Origin: Nonomuraea sp. NEAU-A123
GTDB lineage: Bacteria > Actinomycetota > Actinomycetes > Streptosporangiales > Streptosporangiaceae
Reading direction: 5' to 3'
Length of the DNA stretch: 64,000 nucleotides
Assembly (NCBI RefSeq): GCF_018603905.1
Contig: NZ_JAHFZZ010000008.1
Span: 494,581-558,580 of the forward strand
Shown here: positions 43,654 through 52,822 of the stretch, one piece after another
Layout of the letters: each line of letters opens with the position of its first letter
How positions within the stretch are numbered: the first letter of the stretch is position 1
Notes under the pieces: generated by a model
Seen by the model: only the letters and a program-made list of their open reading frames with translations
What the model was told of the DNA's origin: nothing
Databases searched by the model: none
Made by a program: the position numbers and the translations under genes

Positions 43654-44151
43654 TCACCCGGTATGTTCCCCATTGTTCCCCTTCAGCACACTTGCCAGTA
43701 GATCGATAGCCTCGTCCACCGTCTCTACCCTGATACGTTCGCGAGACCCCTCAAGCCTCAACCGTCTCTGCCAAATCTGGTTTCCTGGTCCGCTGACGGC
43801 CACATGCACGGTGCCGACGGGCTTTCCGTCCTGCGGCTCGGGACCGGCCACACCGGTCACCGCCAGGCCATATGTCGCCTCACACAGCCGCGCGACCCCC
43901 GCCGCCATCGCCGCCGCCACCTCCGGGTGCACGGCCCCTTCACGCCGCAGCAAATCCTCCGGCACGGCCAGCAATCGGTGCTTCAAATCAGTGGCGTAGG
44001 AGATGACCCCGCCCCTGAACGACTGGGAAGCCCCCGAGACCGAGGTGAACGTCGCCCCGATGAGCCCCCCGGTCAACGACTCGGCCACGGCGACCGTGGC
44101 GGCCTGCCGTACGAGCAAGGAGAGAACCTCAGCAGCCCCAACCATGATCAC
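43654..44151 (-). CDS. pncC: CinA C-terminal domain protein (nicotinamide-nucleotide amidohydrolase, PncC)
   Basis: This 165-residue stand-alone CinA C-domain deamidates NMN to nicotinate mononucleotide. Family motifs are VAVAESLTGGLIGATFTSVSGAS, GGVISYATDLK and LAVTGVAGPEPQDGKPVGTV. The N-terminal competence-type domain of longer CinA proteins is absent, as in other actinobacteria. It starts in a GTGA overlap with pgsA (an ATG two codons later is possible). Confidence 0.92.
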   Translation of the reverse strand: MIMVGAAEVLSLLVRQAATVAVAESLTGGLIGATFTSVSGASQSFRGGVISYATDLKHRLLAVPEDLLRREGAVHPEVAAAMAAGVARLCEATYGLAVTGVAGPEPQDGKPVGTVHVAVSGPGNQIWQRRLRLEGSRERIRVETVDEAIDLLASVLKGNNGEHTG

Positions 44152-44720
44152 TCCCCGCGCGCCCGCCTGGCCACCTGCCGTAGCTTGATCGCGCGCACCA
44201 CGTAGTCGACGCCCGTGGCCACCGTGACGACCAGGGCCGCGCCCATCACCACCCAGCGGACCGGGTCGAACTCACCGGGCAGGATGTAGAGAACGATGGC
44301 CGCGATCTGCAGCACGGTCTTGACCTTGCCGCCATAGCTGGCCGGGATGACCGCGTGCCTGAGCAGGACGAACCGCAGCGCGGTGATGCCCACCTCGCGG
44401 CCCACGATGGTGCCCGTCACCCACCACGGCAGCTCGCCGAGGATCGACAGGGACACCAGGGCCGCGCCGGTCAGCGCCTTGTCGGCGATCGGGTCGGCGA
44501 TCTTCCCGAAGTCGGTGATCAGCCCGTAGCGCCTGGCCAGCTCACCGTCCAGATGGTCGGTGAGCGAGGCCACGCCGAACACCGCCAGCGCGCCCAGGCG
44601 CCAGCCCATGCCGGGCAGGAAGAGGCAGATGACGAAGAAGGGGACGAGCACCAACCGCAGGACCGTGAGGACGTTGGCGATGTTCCACGGGCTCACCACG
44701 CGGCGCTCGTCCTTGGTCAT
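44148..44720 (-). CDS. pgsA: CDP-diacylglycerol-glycerol-3-phosphate 3-phosphatidyltransferase
   Basis: This 190-residue integral membrane enzyme makes phosphatidylglycerophosphate, the first committed step to phosphatidylglycerol and cardiolipin. The CDP-alcohol phosphotransferase motif D-G-x2-A-R-x8-G-x3-D-x3-D is intact (DGELAR ... GKIADPIAD). About six helices are seen. It overlaps rimO upstream by ATGA and pncC downstream by GTGA, so rimO-pgsA-pncC form one transcription unit. A related pgsA copy is found beside clgR in mycobacteria. Confidence 0.94.
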   Translation of the reverse strand: MTKDERRVVSPWNIANVLTVLRLVLVPFFVICLFLPGMGWRLGALAVFGVASLTDHLDGELARRYGLITDFGKIADPIADKALTGAALVSLSILGELPWWVTGTIVGREVGITALRFVLLRHAVIPASYGGKVKTVLQIAAIVLYILPGEFDPVRWVVMGAALVVTVATGVDYVVRAIKLRQVARRARGE

Positions 44721-46126
44721 GGACCGGCCTTGATGCGCGCGATCAGGTCAACCCCCTCGGCGTCGACCACCACCGCACGCACGATCTGACCGCGGACCAG
44801 GCCGATGCCCTGGACCGTGACGGACCCGTCGACCTCGGGACCCTGGTGGGCGGCCCTGCCCTCATAGCCGCCGTCGCCCAGGTCGTCGTCGATGAGCACG
44901 TCCACCTCCGTGCCGATGCGCTCCTCCGCGCGCTGCGCGGTCAGCTCCTCCGCGAGCTCGGTCAGGACACGCACGCGCTCGTCGACGACGTCCTGGTCGA
45001 GCTTGTCCGCGAAGCCGGCCGCCTCGGTGCCGTCCTCGTCGGAGTAGCCGAACACGCCGATCACGTCGAGCCTGGCCTGCTCCAGGAACCCGACCAGCTC
45101 GCCGAACTCCTCCTCGGTCTCACCGGGGAAGCCGACGATGAAGTTGGAGCGCACGCCTGCCTCCGGCGCGCCCGCGCGGATGGTCTCCAGCAGCCCCAGG
45201 AAGCGCTCAGGGTCGCCGAAGCGGCGCATCCGGCGCAGGACGGTGCCGCTGGCGTGCTGGAAGGACAGGTCGAAGTAGGGGGCGATGCCCTCGGTGCCGG
45301 CCAGCACGTCGATCAGCCCCGGGCGCAGCTCGGCCGGCTGCAGGTAGCTGGCCCGCACCCGCTCGATGCCCTCGACGGCCGCCAGCCGCGGCAGCAGCTT
45401 CTCCAGCGCCCGCAGGTCGCCCAGGTCCTTGCCGTAGGACGTGGAGTTTTCACTGACGAGGACGAGCTCGCGCACGCCCCGGTGGCCCAGCCAGTCGGCC
45501 TCGGCCAGGAGCTCCTCGGGATCGCGCGAGACGTAGGCGCCACGGAAGGCCGGAATGGCGCAGAACGTACAGCGCCGGTCGCAGCCGGAGGCCAGCTTGA
45601 GCGAGGCCACCGGGCTCTCGTCGAGCCGTTTGCGCAGCACACGCGGCCCGCTGGCGGGTGCCAGCCCGTCGGGCAGGTCGCCGTGGCCGGGGATGGCGGT
45701 CTTGGGCGCGCTGGCACGATCCACCGGCGAGATGGGCAGCAGGGTGCGGCGGTCTCGCGGTGTGTGCGGCTTGAGCGGTCGGCCGGCGAGCACGTCGTCG
45801 AGGCGGCCACCGATCTCGGTGTAGTCGTCGAAGGAGATGACCGCGCTGGCCTCGGGCAGAGCGTCGGCGAGCTCGTTGCCGTAGCGCTCGGCCATGCAGC
45901 CCGCGGCGACCACCTTGGCGCCGGTGTCGGCCGCGGCCAGCAGCGTGTCGATGGAGTCCTTCTTCGCCGAGTCGATGAAGCCACACGTGTTGACGACGAC
46001 GACATCGGGGTCGTCGTCGCCTAGCTGCCAGCCGGCAGCCTCAAGACGCGCGGCGAGCTCCTCGGAGTCGACCTCGTTGCGCGCGCAGCCCAGAGTGATC
46101 AGCGATGCGGTTCGGCGGGATGACAT
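44717..46126 (-). CDS. rimO: Ribosomal protein S12 methylthiotransferase RimO
   Basis: This is a radical-SAM enzyme of about 469 residues that adds a methylthio group to the conserved aspartate of ribosomal protein S12. The N-terminal MTTase domain has its three cluster cysteines (TLGCARN, NTCGFID, AAGCMAER). The radical-SAM motif is CDRRCTFCAI near residue 195, and a TRAM-like domain ends the protein. I choose the ATG at 46126, since MSSRRTASLITLGC matches the family start. An insertion of about 60 residues (around 130-180) before the radical-SAM motif is seen, as in other actinobacterial RimO. Confidence 0.95.
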   Translation of the reverse strand: MSSRRTASLITLGCARNEVDSEELAARLEAAGWQLGDDDPDVVVVNTCGFIDSAKKDSIDTLLAAADTGAKVVAAGCMAERYGNELADALPEASAVISFDDYTEIGGRLDDVLAGRPLKPHTPRDRRTLLPISPVDRASAPKTAIPGHGDLPDGLAPASGPRVLRKRLDESPVASLKLASGCDRRCTFCAIPAFRGAYVSRDPEELLAEADWLGHRGVRELVLVSENSTSYGKDLGDLRALEKLLPRLAAVEGIERVRASYLQPAELRPGLIDVLAGTEGIAPYFDLSFQHASGTVLRRMRRFGDPERFLGLLETIRAGAPEAGVRSNFIVGFPGETEEEFGELVGFLEQARLDVIGVFGYSDEDGTEAAGFADKLDQDVVDERVRVLTELAEELTAQRAEERIGTEVDVLIDDDLGDGGYEGRAAHQGPEVDGSVTVQGIGLVRGQIVRAVVVDAEGVDLIARIKAGP

Positions 46127-46172
46127 GGTGAACACTACGGTATCGGGAGTTGGCCACCACCGAGCGCACGGG

Positions 46173-46937
46173 CTACCTCGGTCTGGCTTCCGAAGGCACG
46201 AACGAGCGGGTCACCATCTCCCCGCGAGCCCCCGCACGACCCAGATCCTTGCCGTTGACCTGCAACGACACGGCGCCCGCGTCACCGATCACGAGATGGA
46301 CGCCGGTCTCGGACTTCCAGGTCGAGCTCTTGCCCGCCGCCAACGTTCCCGAGAAGAGGTTGAGCCCCTTGCCGTCGCGGACGTTCAGGTAGGACGCGCG
46401 CTTGGCCTTCACCTTGACGACGACCATTTTGCTCTTTTGGTCCTTGGCCGTCTTCCCCTTGGCGTGCGACGCCTTGGGAGCGTGCTCGGCGATCGGGGCG
46501 TTCGGCGGCACGAGGCGCGAGTCGGCGGTGCGCACCTCGTCCGACGTCGCGCCGCCGAGCACCCTGACCGCCCCGAACACCATCACGATGGCCAGCGCGA
46601 CGCCCAGCGCCATCGTCCAGTTGAGGCCGCGCCGCTCGTTGATCCTGATCTTGCGTTCGGCCTGGAAGACGGCGGCCGCCCGGATGGGCGTGGCCGTCCC
46701 GCTGTGTTCTTCGTCATAGAAGTGGACGGTGGCCACGGGATCGAGTCCGACCGCCTTGGCTACGGCCCGGACGTGTCCCCGCGCGTAGAAGTCGCCACCG
46801 CACTGCGAGAAGTCGTCACGCTCGATCGCGTAGATGATCGCCTCACGAATGCGGGTGGCCTCGCTCAGTTGCGTGACTGTCAGCCCGGCGGACCGCCGGG
46901 CCTCAGCAAGCATGGCCCCTGTGCTCTGTTCCGGCAT
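46173..46937 (-). CDS. RodZ-like membrane protein (HTH_25 and DUF4115)
   Basis: This 254-residue protein has a cytoplasmic helix-turn-helix (about 10-75: LAEARRSAGLTVTQLSEATRIR, then GGDFYARGHVRAVAKAVGLDP), a single transmembrane helix near 115-135 (LNWTMALGVALAIVMVFGAVRVL) and an extracytoplasmic Lys-rich linker with a DUF4115 beta domain. RodZ links the cytoskeleton to wall synthesis in rods; in actinobacteria this ftsK-rimO-linked version is of unproven function. The ATG at 46937 follows GGAAGG and removes a 7-residue upstream extension. Confidence 0.9.
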   Translation of the reverse strand: MPEQSTGAMLAEARRSAGLTVTQLSEATRIREAIIYAIERDDFSQCGGDFYARGHVRAVAKAVGLDPVATVHFYDEEHSGTATPIRAAAVFQAERKIRINERRGLNWTMALGVALAIVMVFGAVRVLGGATSDEVRTADSRLVPPNAPIAEHAPKASHAKGKTAKDQKSKMVVVKVKAKRASYLNVRDGKGLNLFSGTLAAGKSSTWKSETGVHLVIGDAGAVSLQVNGKDLGRAGARGEMVTRSFVPSEARPR

Positions 46938-47015
46938 GGCAAGCGCCTTCCGCCCCACGACGTTCTGTAATGATTCACATTCAATCAGTAGTCGTCGGGC
47001 GAACCTGCATTGGGG

Positions 47016-49523
47016 TCATTCGCCACGCAAGTCGGCGAGCAAACCGGGCAGCTCGTCGGGCTTCACGATCACTTCGCGAGCCTTCGAACCCTCGCTGGGG
47101 CCGACCACGTTGCGGCTCTCCAGCAGGTCCATGAGCCGGCCAGCCTTGGCGAAGCCGACGCGGAGCTTGCGCTGCAGCATCGAGGTCGAGCCGAACTGCG
47201 TCGTCACGATCAGCTCGGCCGCCTGGACGAGCAGGTCGAGGTCGTCACCGATGTCACCGTCGATCTCCCGCTTGGCCGGCGCCGCGGCGACGTCCTCGCG
47301 GTACTCGGCCTGCATCTGCGTCTTGCAGTGCGCGACGATCCCGGCGATCTCCTTCTCCGACACGAACGCGTTCTGGATGCGGATGGGCTTGCTGGCGCCC
47401 ATCGGCAGGAACAGCGCGTCACCCTGGCCGATGAGCTTGTCGGCGCCGGGCTGGTCGAGGATGACCCGCGAGTCGGTGAGGCTCGACACCGCGAACGCCA
47501 GCCGCGAGGGCACATTCGCCTTGATCAGGCCGGTGACCACGTCGACGGACGGCCGCTGCGTGGCGATGACCAGGTGGATGCCGGCCGCGCGGGCGAGCTG
47601 CGTGATGCGCACGATGGAGTCCTCGACGTCACGCGGGGCGACCATCATCAGGTCGGCCAGCTCGTCGACGATCACCAGGAGGTACGGGTAGGGCTGGTAG
47701 ACCCGCTCGCTGCCCGGCGGCGGCTGCAGCTTGCCGGCCCGTACGGCGTTGTTGAACTCGTCGACGTGCCGGAACCCGCTGGCGGCCAGGTCGTCGTAGC
47801 GGCGGTCCATCTCCCCCACCACCCATTCGAGGGCTTCGGCGGCCTTCTTCGGGTTGGTGATGATGGGCGTGATCAGGTGCGGGATGCCTTCGTAGACCGA
47901 CAGTTCCACCCGCTTGGGGTCGACGAGCACCATGCGTACCTCGTCGGGCGTGGCGCGCATCAGGATGGAGGTGATCAGGCCGTTGACGCAGACCGACTTG
48001 CCGGCGCCGGTGGCGCCCGCGATGAGCAGGTGGGGCATCTTGGCGAGGTTCGCCACGATCGTGCGGCCCTCGACGTCCTTGCCCAGTCCCACGATCATCG
48101 GGTGGTGGTCGCTCTGGGCCACCTTGGAGTTCAGCACGTCACCCAGTGAGACCAGGTCCTTGTCCGCGTTCGGGATCTCCACCCCGATCGCCGACTTCCC
48201 CGGAATCGGCGACAAGATCCTGACATCTGCCGATTTAACGGCATAAGCGATGTTCTTGGTGAGCGCCGTGACCTTCTCCACCTTGACCGCGGGCCCCAGC
48301 TCGATCTCATAGCGGGTCACGGTCGGGCCGCGGGTGAACCCGATCACCTGCGCGTCGATGATGAACTGCTCAAGGACGCTGGTCAGCGCGTTGACGACGA
48401 TGGTGTTGGCCTTGGTCTGCGGCTTGGGCGCGCTGCCCGGCTTGAGGAAGTGCAGATCAGGCAGGCTGTACGGCCCGGCCTGCGGGGACAGCACGAGCTG
48501 CTCGACCTTGCGGGGCGCGGGGGTGGGATCCGGTGGCTCGGGCTTCCTGACCGCCGCGGGCGGCTCCTCCTCGTCCACCAGCCCGGGCACGATCTCGGGC
48601 GAGTGGTCGGCGCGCTTGTCCTGCTCGGAGAGCACCGGCGTGTCGAACGGCTTGACCAGCTCGCCGTTCGCGTCCACCTCGCCCTTCTTGGGCCTGGGCC
48701 GCTTCCTGACGGGCGCCGCCGCCTGCTCGGCGGGCGCGTGCCGTTCGAACAGCAGGTGCTTGAGCTCGGACAGCCGCTCCGGGATGCGGTGGACGGGAGT
48801 GGCCGTGATGACCAGCACGCCGAAGCCCGACATGATCAGCAGCAGCGGGATCGTGATCCAGGCCGGCAGGATGCTCATCGGCGGCGCCGACACGATGAAC
48901 CCGATGATGCCGCCCGCCTGCGACACCCGGTCCATGCCGTCGTTGGCGGTGCCCGCCGGGTAGGGCGTGTCGTTGGCCACGTGGATGACGCCGAGCACGC
49001 CGATGAGCAGCGCGCTCCACCCGATCACCATGCGCCCGGTGTCGGCGTTCTGGTCGGGGTGACGCAGGTAGCGCCAGGCGAGCAGGCCGAGCAGCAGCGG
49101 GATCGCCCACGCCAGCGACCCGAACACACTGTGTACGGTGACGTTGACCACACCGGAGACCGCGCTGTCGGCCCTGCGCCAGGTCATCGCCGCCATCACG
49201 ATGGCGCCGGCGAGCACGGACAGACCCACCCCGTCGCGCCGGTGCGCGGGATCGAGGTCGCGCGCGTTCTTGCCGAGTGCCCGCGCCGTGCTGCCGATGC
49301 CGTTGGCGAGCAGCATCCAGAGTCCGACGATCAATTTGCCGATCATCGTGAAGACCCAGCTGATCGGGTCCGGGTGAGTCAAGGACGGCTTGCGAGCCGA
49401 CGTGGCCCCCTTCGCCCTCGGCCGCCCGGTCGAGCTGGATCCGCGCTTGGCGGGGGTCGAGCGGGCGGAGGTCGACCGCTTCGCCGGCCCCTTCGATGCG
49501 CTTTTCGGCGTACGGGTGGCCAT
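47016..49523 (-). CDS. ftsK: DNA translocase FtsK/SpoIIIE
   Basis: This is an 835-residue septal DNA pump that clears chromosomes through the division septum. A basic Ser/Thr/Lys-rich N-terminus (MATRTPKSASKG) precedes four transmembrane helices (about 60-240) and a Pro-rich linker. The motor domain has Walker A GATGAGKS near 503-510 and Walker B LLVIVDELADLMM. The C-terminal gamma winged helix (LDLLVQAAELIVTTQFGSTS, ending near LRGE) would read KOPS-like sequences. The ATG at 49523 is chosen; the extra 13 codons upstream lack family similarity. Confidence 0.95.
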   Translation of the reverse strand: MATRTPKSASKGPAKRSTSARSTPAKRGSSSTGRPRAKGATSARKPSLTHPDPISWVFTMIGKLIVGLWMLLANGIGSTARALGKNARDLDPAHRRDGVGLSVLAGAIVMAAMTWRRADSAVSGVVNVTVHSVFGSLAWAIPLLLGLLAWRYLRHPDQNADTGRMVIGWSALLIGVLGVIHVANDTPYPAGTANDGMDRVSQAGGIIGFIVSAPPMSILPAWITIPLLLIMSGFGVLVITATPVHRIPERLSELKHLLFERHAPAEQAAAPVRKRPRPKKGEVDANGELVKPFDTPVLSEQDKRADHSPEIVPGLVDEEEPPAAVRKPEPPDPTPAPRKVEQLVLSPQAGPYSLPDLHFLKPGSAPKPQTKANTIVVNALTSVLEQFIIDAQVIGFTRGPTVTRYEIELGPAVKVEKVTALTKNIAYAVKSADVRILSPIPGKSAIGVEIPNADKDLVSLGDVLNSKVAQSDHHPMIVGLGKDVEGRTIVANLAKMPHLLIAGATGAGKSVCVNGLITSILMRATPDEVRMVLVDPKRVELSVYEGIPHLITPIITNPKKAAEALEWVVGEMDRRYDDLAASGFRHVDEFNNAVRAGKLQPPPGSERVYQPYPYLLVIVDELADLMMVAPRDVEDSIVRITQLARAAGIHLVIATQRPSVDVVTGLIKANVPSRLAFAVSSLTDSRVILDQPGADKLIGQGDALFLPMGASKPIRIQNAFVSEKEIAGIVAHCKTQMQAEYREDVAAAPAKREIDGDIGDDLDLLVQAAELIVTTQFGSTSMLQRKLRVGFAKAGRLMDLLESRNVVGPSEGSKAREVIVKPDELPGLLADLRGE

Positions 49524-49604
49524 GATGCCAAAGGTACGACGGAGACACCGCGCAACGCACACAGGCTCGCCGAGGTGCGCGAAAGCTCCCCTACCCCAAG
49601 CCGG

Positions 49605-50225
49605 TCACAGCCGAACCGAGTCGAAGGCCGCCTGCATGTCGGCCACCAGGTCGACCAGATCCTGGACGGTGCCTCTCAAGCCCTCGTCGTCGGAGCAGGA
49701 GTCCGCCAGCGCGTCGAGCCGCGCCTCGACGGCGCCGAGGCGGTCGGCGAAGCCGGACAGCGCCTGCGCGTTCCTCGACAGCGCCGTGTCGTTCGGCAGG
49801 AGATCGCTCAGCAGGGCCGTCCGCTCCCGCAGCATCGCGTTCTTGCGGAACAGTTCGATGAAGACCGCGACCTTGGAGCGCACCACCCACGGATCGAACG
49901 GCTTGGTGATGTAGTCGACCGCCCCCACGGCATAGCCGCGGAAGGCGACGTCGGATCCCGGCTCGGCGCTGGTCAGGAAGATGATGGGCACGTCACGCGC
50001 CTGGTCGAACCGCTTGATGTGGGTCGCCGTCTCGAAGCCGTCCATGCCGGGCATGAGCACGTCCAGCAGCACCACGGCGAAGTCGTGACGGAGCATCAGC
50101 TTCATGGCCTCCTGCCCCGACCTGGCCTTGAACAGCTGCTGCTGGAGCGGGCGTAAGACCGCCTCCAGCGCGACGAGGCTCTCGTCTTTGTCGTCCACCA
50201 AAAGGATCTTTACCTGGCGATTCAT
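49605..50225 (-). CDS. Response regulator with a receiver domain and a helical C-terminal tail
   Basis: This 206-residue protein has a CheY-like receiver: acidic pocket LLVDDKDE, phospho-acceptor Asp55 in VVLLDVLMPGMDG, switch Thr85 in FLTSAE and Lys108 in DYITKPF. The remaining 80-90 residues are predicted helical with heptad-like leucines and no DNA-binding or enzymatic motif. The ATG at 50225 follows GGAGGG; a longer frame upstream has no family signal. It is divergent from the SpoIIE-type phosphatase gene and likely works with it in a partner-switching or stress pathway. No histidine kinase is adjacent. Confidence 0.88.
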   Translation of the reverse strand: MNRQVKILLVDDKDESLVALEAVLRPLQQQLFKARSGQEAMKLMLRHDFAVVLLDVLMPGMDGFETATHIKRFDQARDVPIIFLTSAEPGSDVAFRGYAVGAVDYITKPFDPWVVRSKVAVFIELFRKNAMLRERTALLSDLLPNDTALSRNAQALSGFADRLGAVEARLDALADSCSDDEGLRGTVQDLVDLVADMQAAFDSVRL

Positions 50226-50353
50226 CAGCGCCCTCCGGGGCCCAACAGCGCGACCATGGCGGCCTTCTTCGCAACTGGGGGTAATGGAGCCCCATAGTCT
50301 GCCACTCTGAGAGTGACCGAACTGCCACATCGAGTGATGTTCTAGGACGCACA

Positions 50354-52822
50354 GTGGACACGACCCGCGTGTCGAGCACAGCCTTCGACGGCACCCCCCA
50401 GGCCCCCGCGGCCGCACGACGCTTCGTACGCCAGGTGCTGGGCGAATGGCAACTGACCCACCTGGCCGAAGACGCCGTGCTGCTGACCAGCGAACTGGTC
50501 ACCAATGCCGTGGTCCATGCGGGCACGGGGCTGGAGCTGACCTGCCGGCTGGACCCGAACGCCATCCCGACCAGGCTGGAGATCGAGGTCGACGACCACC
50601 ACCCGGCCCGGATCGTGCCGGCCGCCGAGTCGCCGCCGCCCGACGGCATGGCCACCTCGGGGCGTGGCCTCGTGCTGGCGGGCATGCTCGCCGACGCCTG
50701 GGGCGTCACGTACACGGGCACCGCCAAGCGGGTCTGGGTCCGCATGGAGCTCGACAAGGCGTGCGGGCACGAGACCGCCTCCAGGATCCCCGCCCCGGCG
50801 CCCGCCGCGATCGCGACGTCCACGGAGAGCCTGCACGTCGCGGTCGTCGTGAGCGACCCCGAGGGCCGGATCGTCACCTGGAACGCCGAGGCCGAGGCGC
50901 TGCTCGGCTGGCCCGCCGCCGAGGTCACCGGCAGACCGCTGGCGGAGCTGGTCGCCTGGCGCAGGCACGGCCCGTGCGCGCTGTCCCTGTCGGACACGCT
51001 CGGCCTCGGCCGCTGGCGCGGCGAGTCCAGGATGCGGCACCTCGACGGCGGCCTGCTCCCGGTCTACATCTCCCACCTACGCACCGACGGCCGCGCACAG
51101 GACCGCCGGTCGATCTGGATGGTGGTGTCGAACGACCACCGGTATGTACTGGCCGCCCCGCCCGCCTCGTTCAAGCGAGAGCCGGGCGGGCGGATCAAGG
51201 ACCTGCTCGACCGCGAGATGCCGCTCGACGAACTGCTCGACACGATCGCGCAGATCGTCCAGCTGTCCAGCGGGGGCGACGCCGCCTACGTCCTGGTGCG
51301 GGCCGAGGGCGGCAACCGGTTCGGCGTCGTGGCGGGCGCGGGGGCGACGGCGGGGCTGGTGGGCGTGGTGGCCGCCGGCGTGTTCAGCACGGAGCAGAAG
51401 GCCCCCGCGATGGTCGTCGACCTGCTGGCCGCCGACGTCGAGCTGGCCCAGCGGCTCCAGGCCCGGTCGCTGGCGTGCGCGCCGCTCATCGTGGCGGGCG
51501 AGGTGACGGGCTACCTCGTGGTGACGGCCGCCGAGCCCGGCCGGTTCGACCAGGCGCTCACCGCGAGCCTGCAGCACATCGCGGACCAGGTGGCGGCGAC
51601 CGTGCAACGCGAGCGATCGGCCGAGCAGGACCGGGCCCATCGGGGCCGGCTGTCGTTCCTCGCGGAGGCAGGCGAGCTGCTCGCGGGCGTGCACGACGAG
51701 GAGCTGATCGCGGCTCTGACGGCCCAGCTGGTGGTGCCCAAGATCGCCACCTGGGCGGCGGTCTACCTGACCGACCTGGCGGGCATGACCAGGCTCGCGC
51801 ACGTGTGGCACAGCGAGGAGCACCACAACGCCGACCTGCGCAAGGCCCTGCCCGTCATCCCGCGTTCGACGCTGGGCGAGGCGACCTGGCCGGTCGGGCC
51901 GGAGAGCGTGCTGTCGTTCCCGCTGATGACCCAGGGCCGCTCGCACGGCGCGCTGGTGATCGGGCGCATCGAGCCGACCTTGCCCCTGGAGCTGGCCGAC
52001 CTGCTCGCCGACCTGTGCCGCCTGGTGGCGCTCAACCTCCACACGGCCATGCTCTACTCGCGGCAGGCGACCACGTCGCGGGTGCTGCAGCGCAGCCTGC
52101 TGCCCATGCGGACGGCGCCGATGCCGGGGCTGGAGTCGGCGGTCGTCTACGAGCCCGCGGAAGAGGGCGCGGACGTCGGCGGCGACTTCTACGACCTGTT
52201 CGCCGTCGGCGACCACTGGTGCTTCGCCCTCGGCGACGTGTGCGGCAGCGGCCCGGAGGCCGCGGCGGTGACCGGGCTGGCCCGCCACGCCGTACGGCTG
52301 CTGGCCAAGGAGCACTACACGGTGGCCGACATCCTCGACCGGCTCAACCGGACGCTGCTCGACGAGGGCGAGGACGGCCGCTTCCTCAGCCTGCTCTGCG
52401 GCCAGCTGACGCCGCTGCCCCAGGGCGGCGCGCTGTGCACGCTGGCCTCCGCGGGCCATCCCGTGCCCCTGCTGCTGCGCGCGAACGGCGAGGTGGTGCC
52501 CGTCGCCACCTCGCAGTTGCTGCTGGGCGTCGACGGCGGCGCGCGGTTCTACACCGAGTCGTTCGAGCTGCTGCCCGAGGAGTTGCTGCTGTGCGTCACC
52601 GACGGCGTCACCGAGCGGCGCGACGGCAACCGGCTGCTCGATGACGACGACGGGCTGACCGCGATCCTGTCGGGCTGCTCGGGGCTGAGCGCGCACGCCG
52701 TGGCCGAGCGGATCCGGCAGGCGGTCGAGTCGTTCGCCTCCGAGCCGTCACATGACGACGTGGCGCTGCTGGTACTCCGGGCCACGACCGCGCTGCGCGC
52801 GGGTCAGGTGGTGAACCGGTAG
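50354..52822 (+). CDS. SpoIIE-type protein phosphatase with anti-sigma-like ATPase, PAS and GAF domains
   Basis: This 822-residue cytoplasmic signalling protein has four parts. Residues about 10-130 form an RsbW-like HATPase domain (LTSELVTNAVVHAGTG, then SGRGLVLAGML). About 155-270 is a PAS domain (VVVSDPEGRIVTWNAEAEALLGW). About 290-570 hold one or two GAF-like domains. About 575-815 is a PP2C/SpoIIE phosphatase, with metal-binding GADVGGDFYDLF and CVTDGVTERRD. Having both kinase-like and phosphatase modules, it could phosphorylate and dephosphorylate an anti-anti-sigma factor, which is not encoded here. Its end overlaps galM by 19 bases on the opposite strand. Confidence 0.92.
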   Translation: MDTTRVSSTAFDGTPQAPAAARRFVRQVLGEWQLTHLAEDAVLLTSELVTNAVVHAGTGLELTCRLDPNAIPTRLEIEVDDHHPARIVPAAESPPPDGMATSGRGLVLAGMLADAWGVTYTGTAKRVWVRMELDKACGHETASRIPAPAPAAIATSTESLHVAVVVSDPEGRIVTWNAEAEALLGWPAAEVTGRPLAELVAWRRHGPCALSLSDTLGLGRWRGESRMRHLDGGLLPVYISHLRTDGRAQDRRSIWMVVSNDHRYVLAAPPASFKREPGGRIKDLLDREMPLDELLDTIAQIVQLSSGGDAAYVLVRAEGGNRFGVVAGAGATAGLVGVVAAGVFSTEQKAPAMVVDLLAADVELAQRLQARSLACAPLIVAGEVTGYLVVTAAEPGRFDQALTASLQHIADQVAATVQRERSAEQDRAHRGRLSFLAEAGELLAGVHDEELIAALTAQLVVPKIATWAAVYLTDLAGMTRLAHVWHSEEHHNADLRKALPVIPRSTLGEATWPVGPESVLSFPLMTQGRSHGALVIGRIEPTLPLELADLLADLCRLVALNLHTAMLYSRQATTSRVLQRSLLPMRTAPMPGLESAVVYEPAEEGADVGGDFYDLFAVGDHWCFALGDVCGSGPEAAAVTGLARHAVRLLAKEHYTVADILDRLNRTLLDEGEDGRFLSLLCGQLTPLPQGGALCTLASAGHPVPLLLRANGEVVPVATSQLLLGVDGGARFYTESFELLPEELLLCVTDGVTERRDGNRLLDDDDGLTAILSGCSGLSAHAVAERIRQAVESFASEPSHDDVALLVLRATTALRAGQVVNR

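Noticed and set aside
48450..50156. A 568-codon plus-strand open frame opposite ftsK and the response regulator
   Set aside because: It crosses two well-supported genes in antisense, has no ribosome site and reads as a GC-driven shadow.
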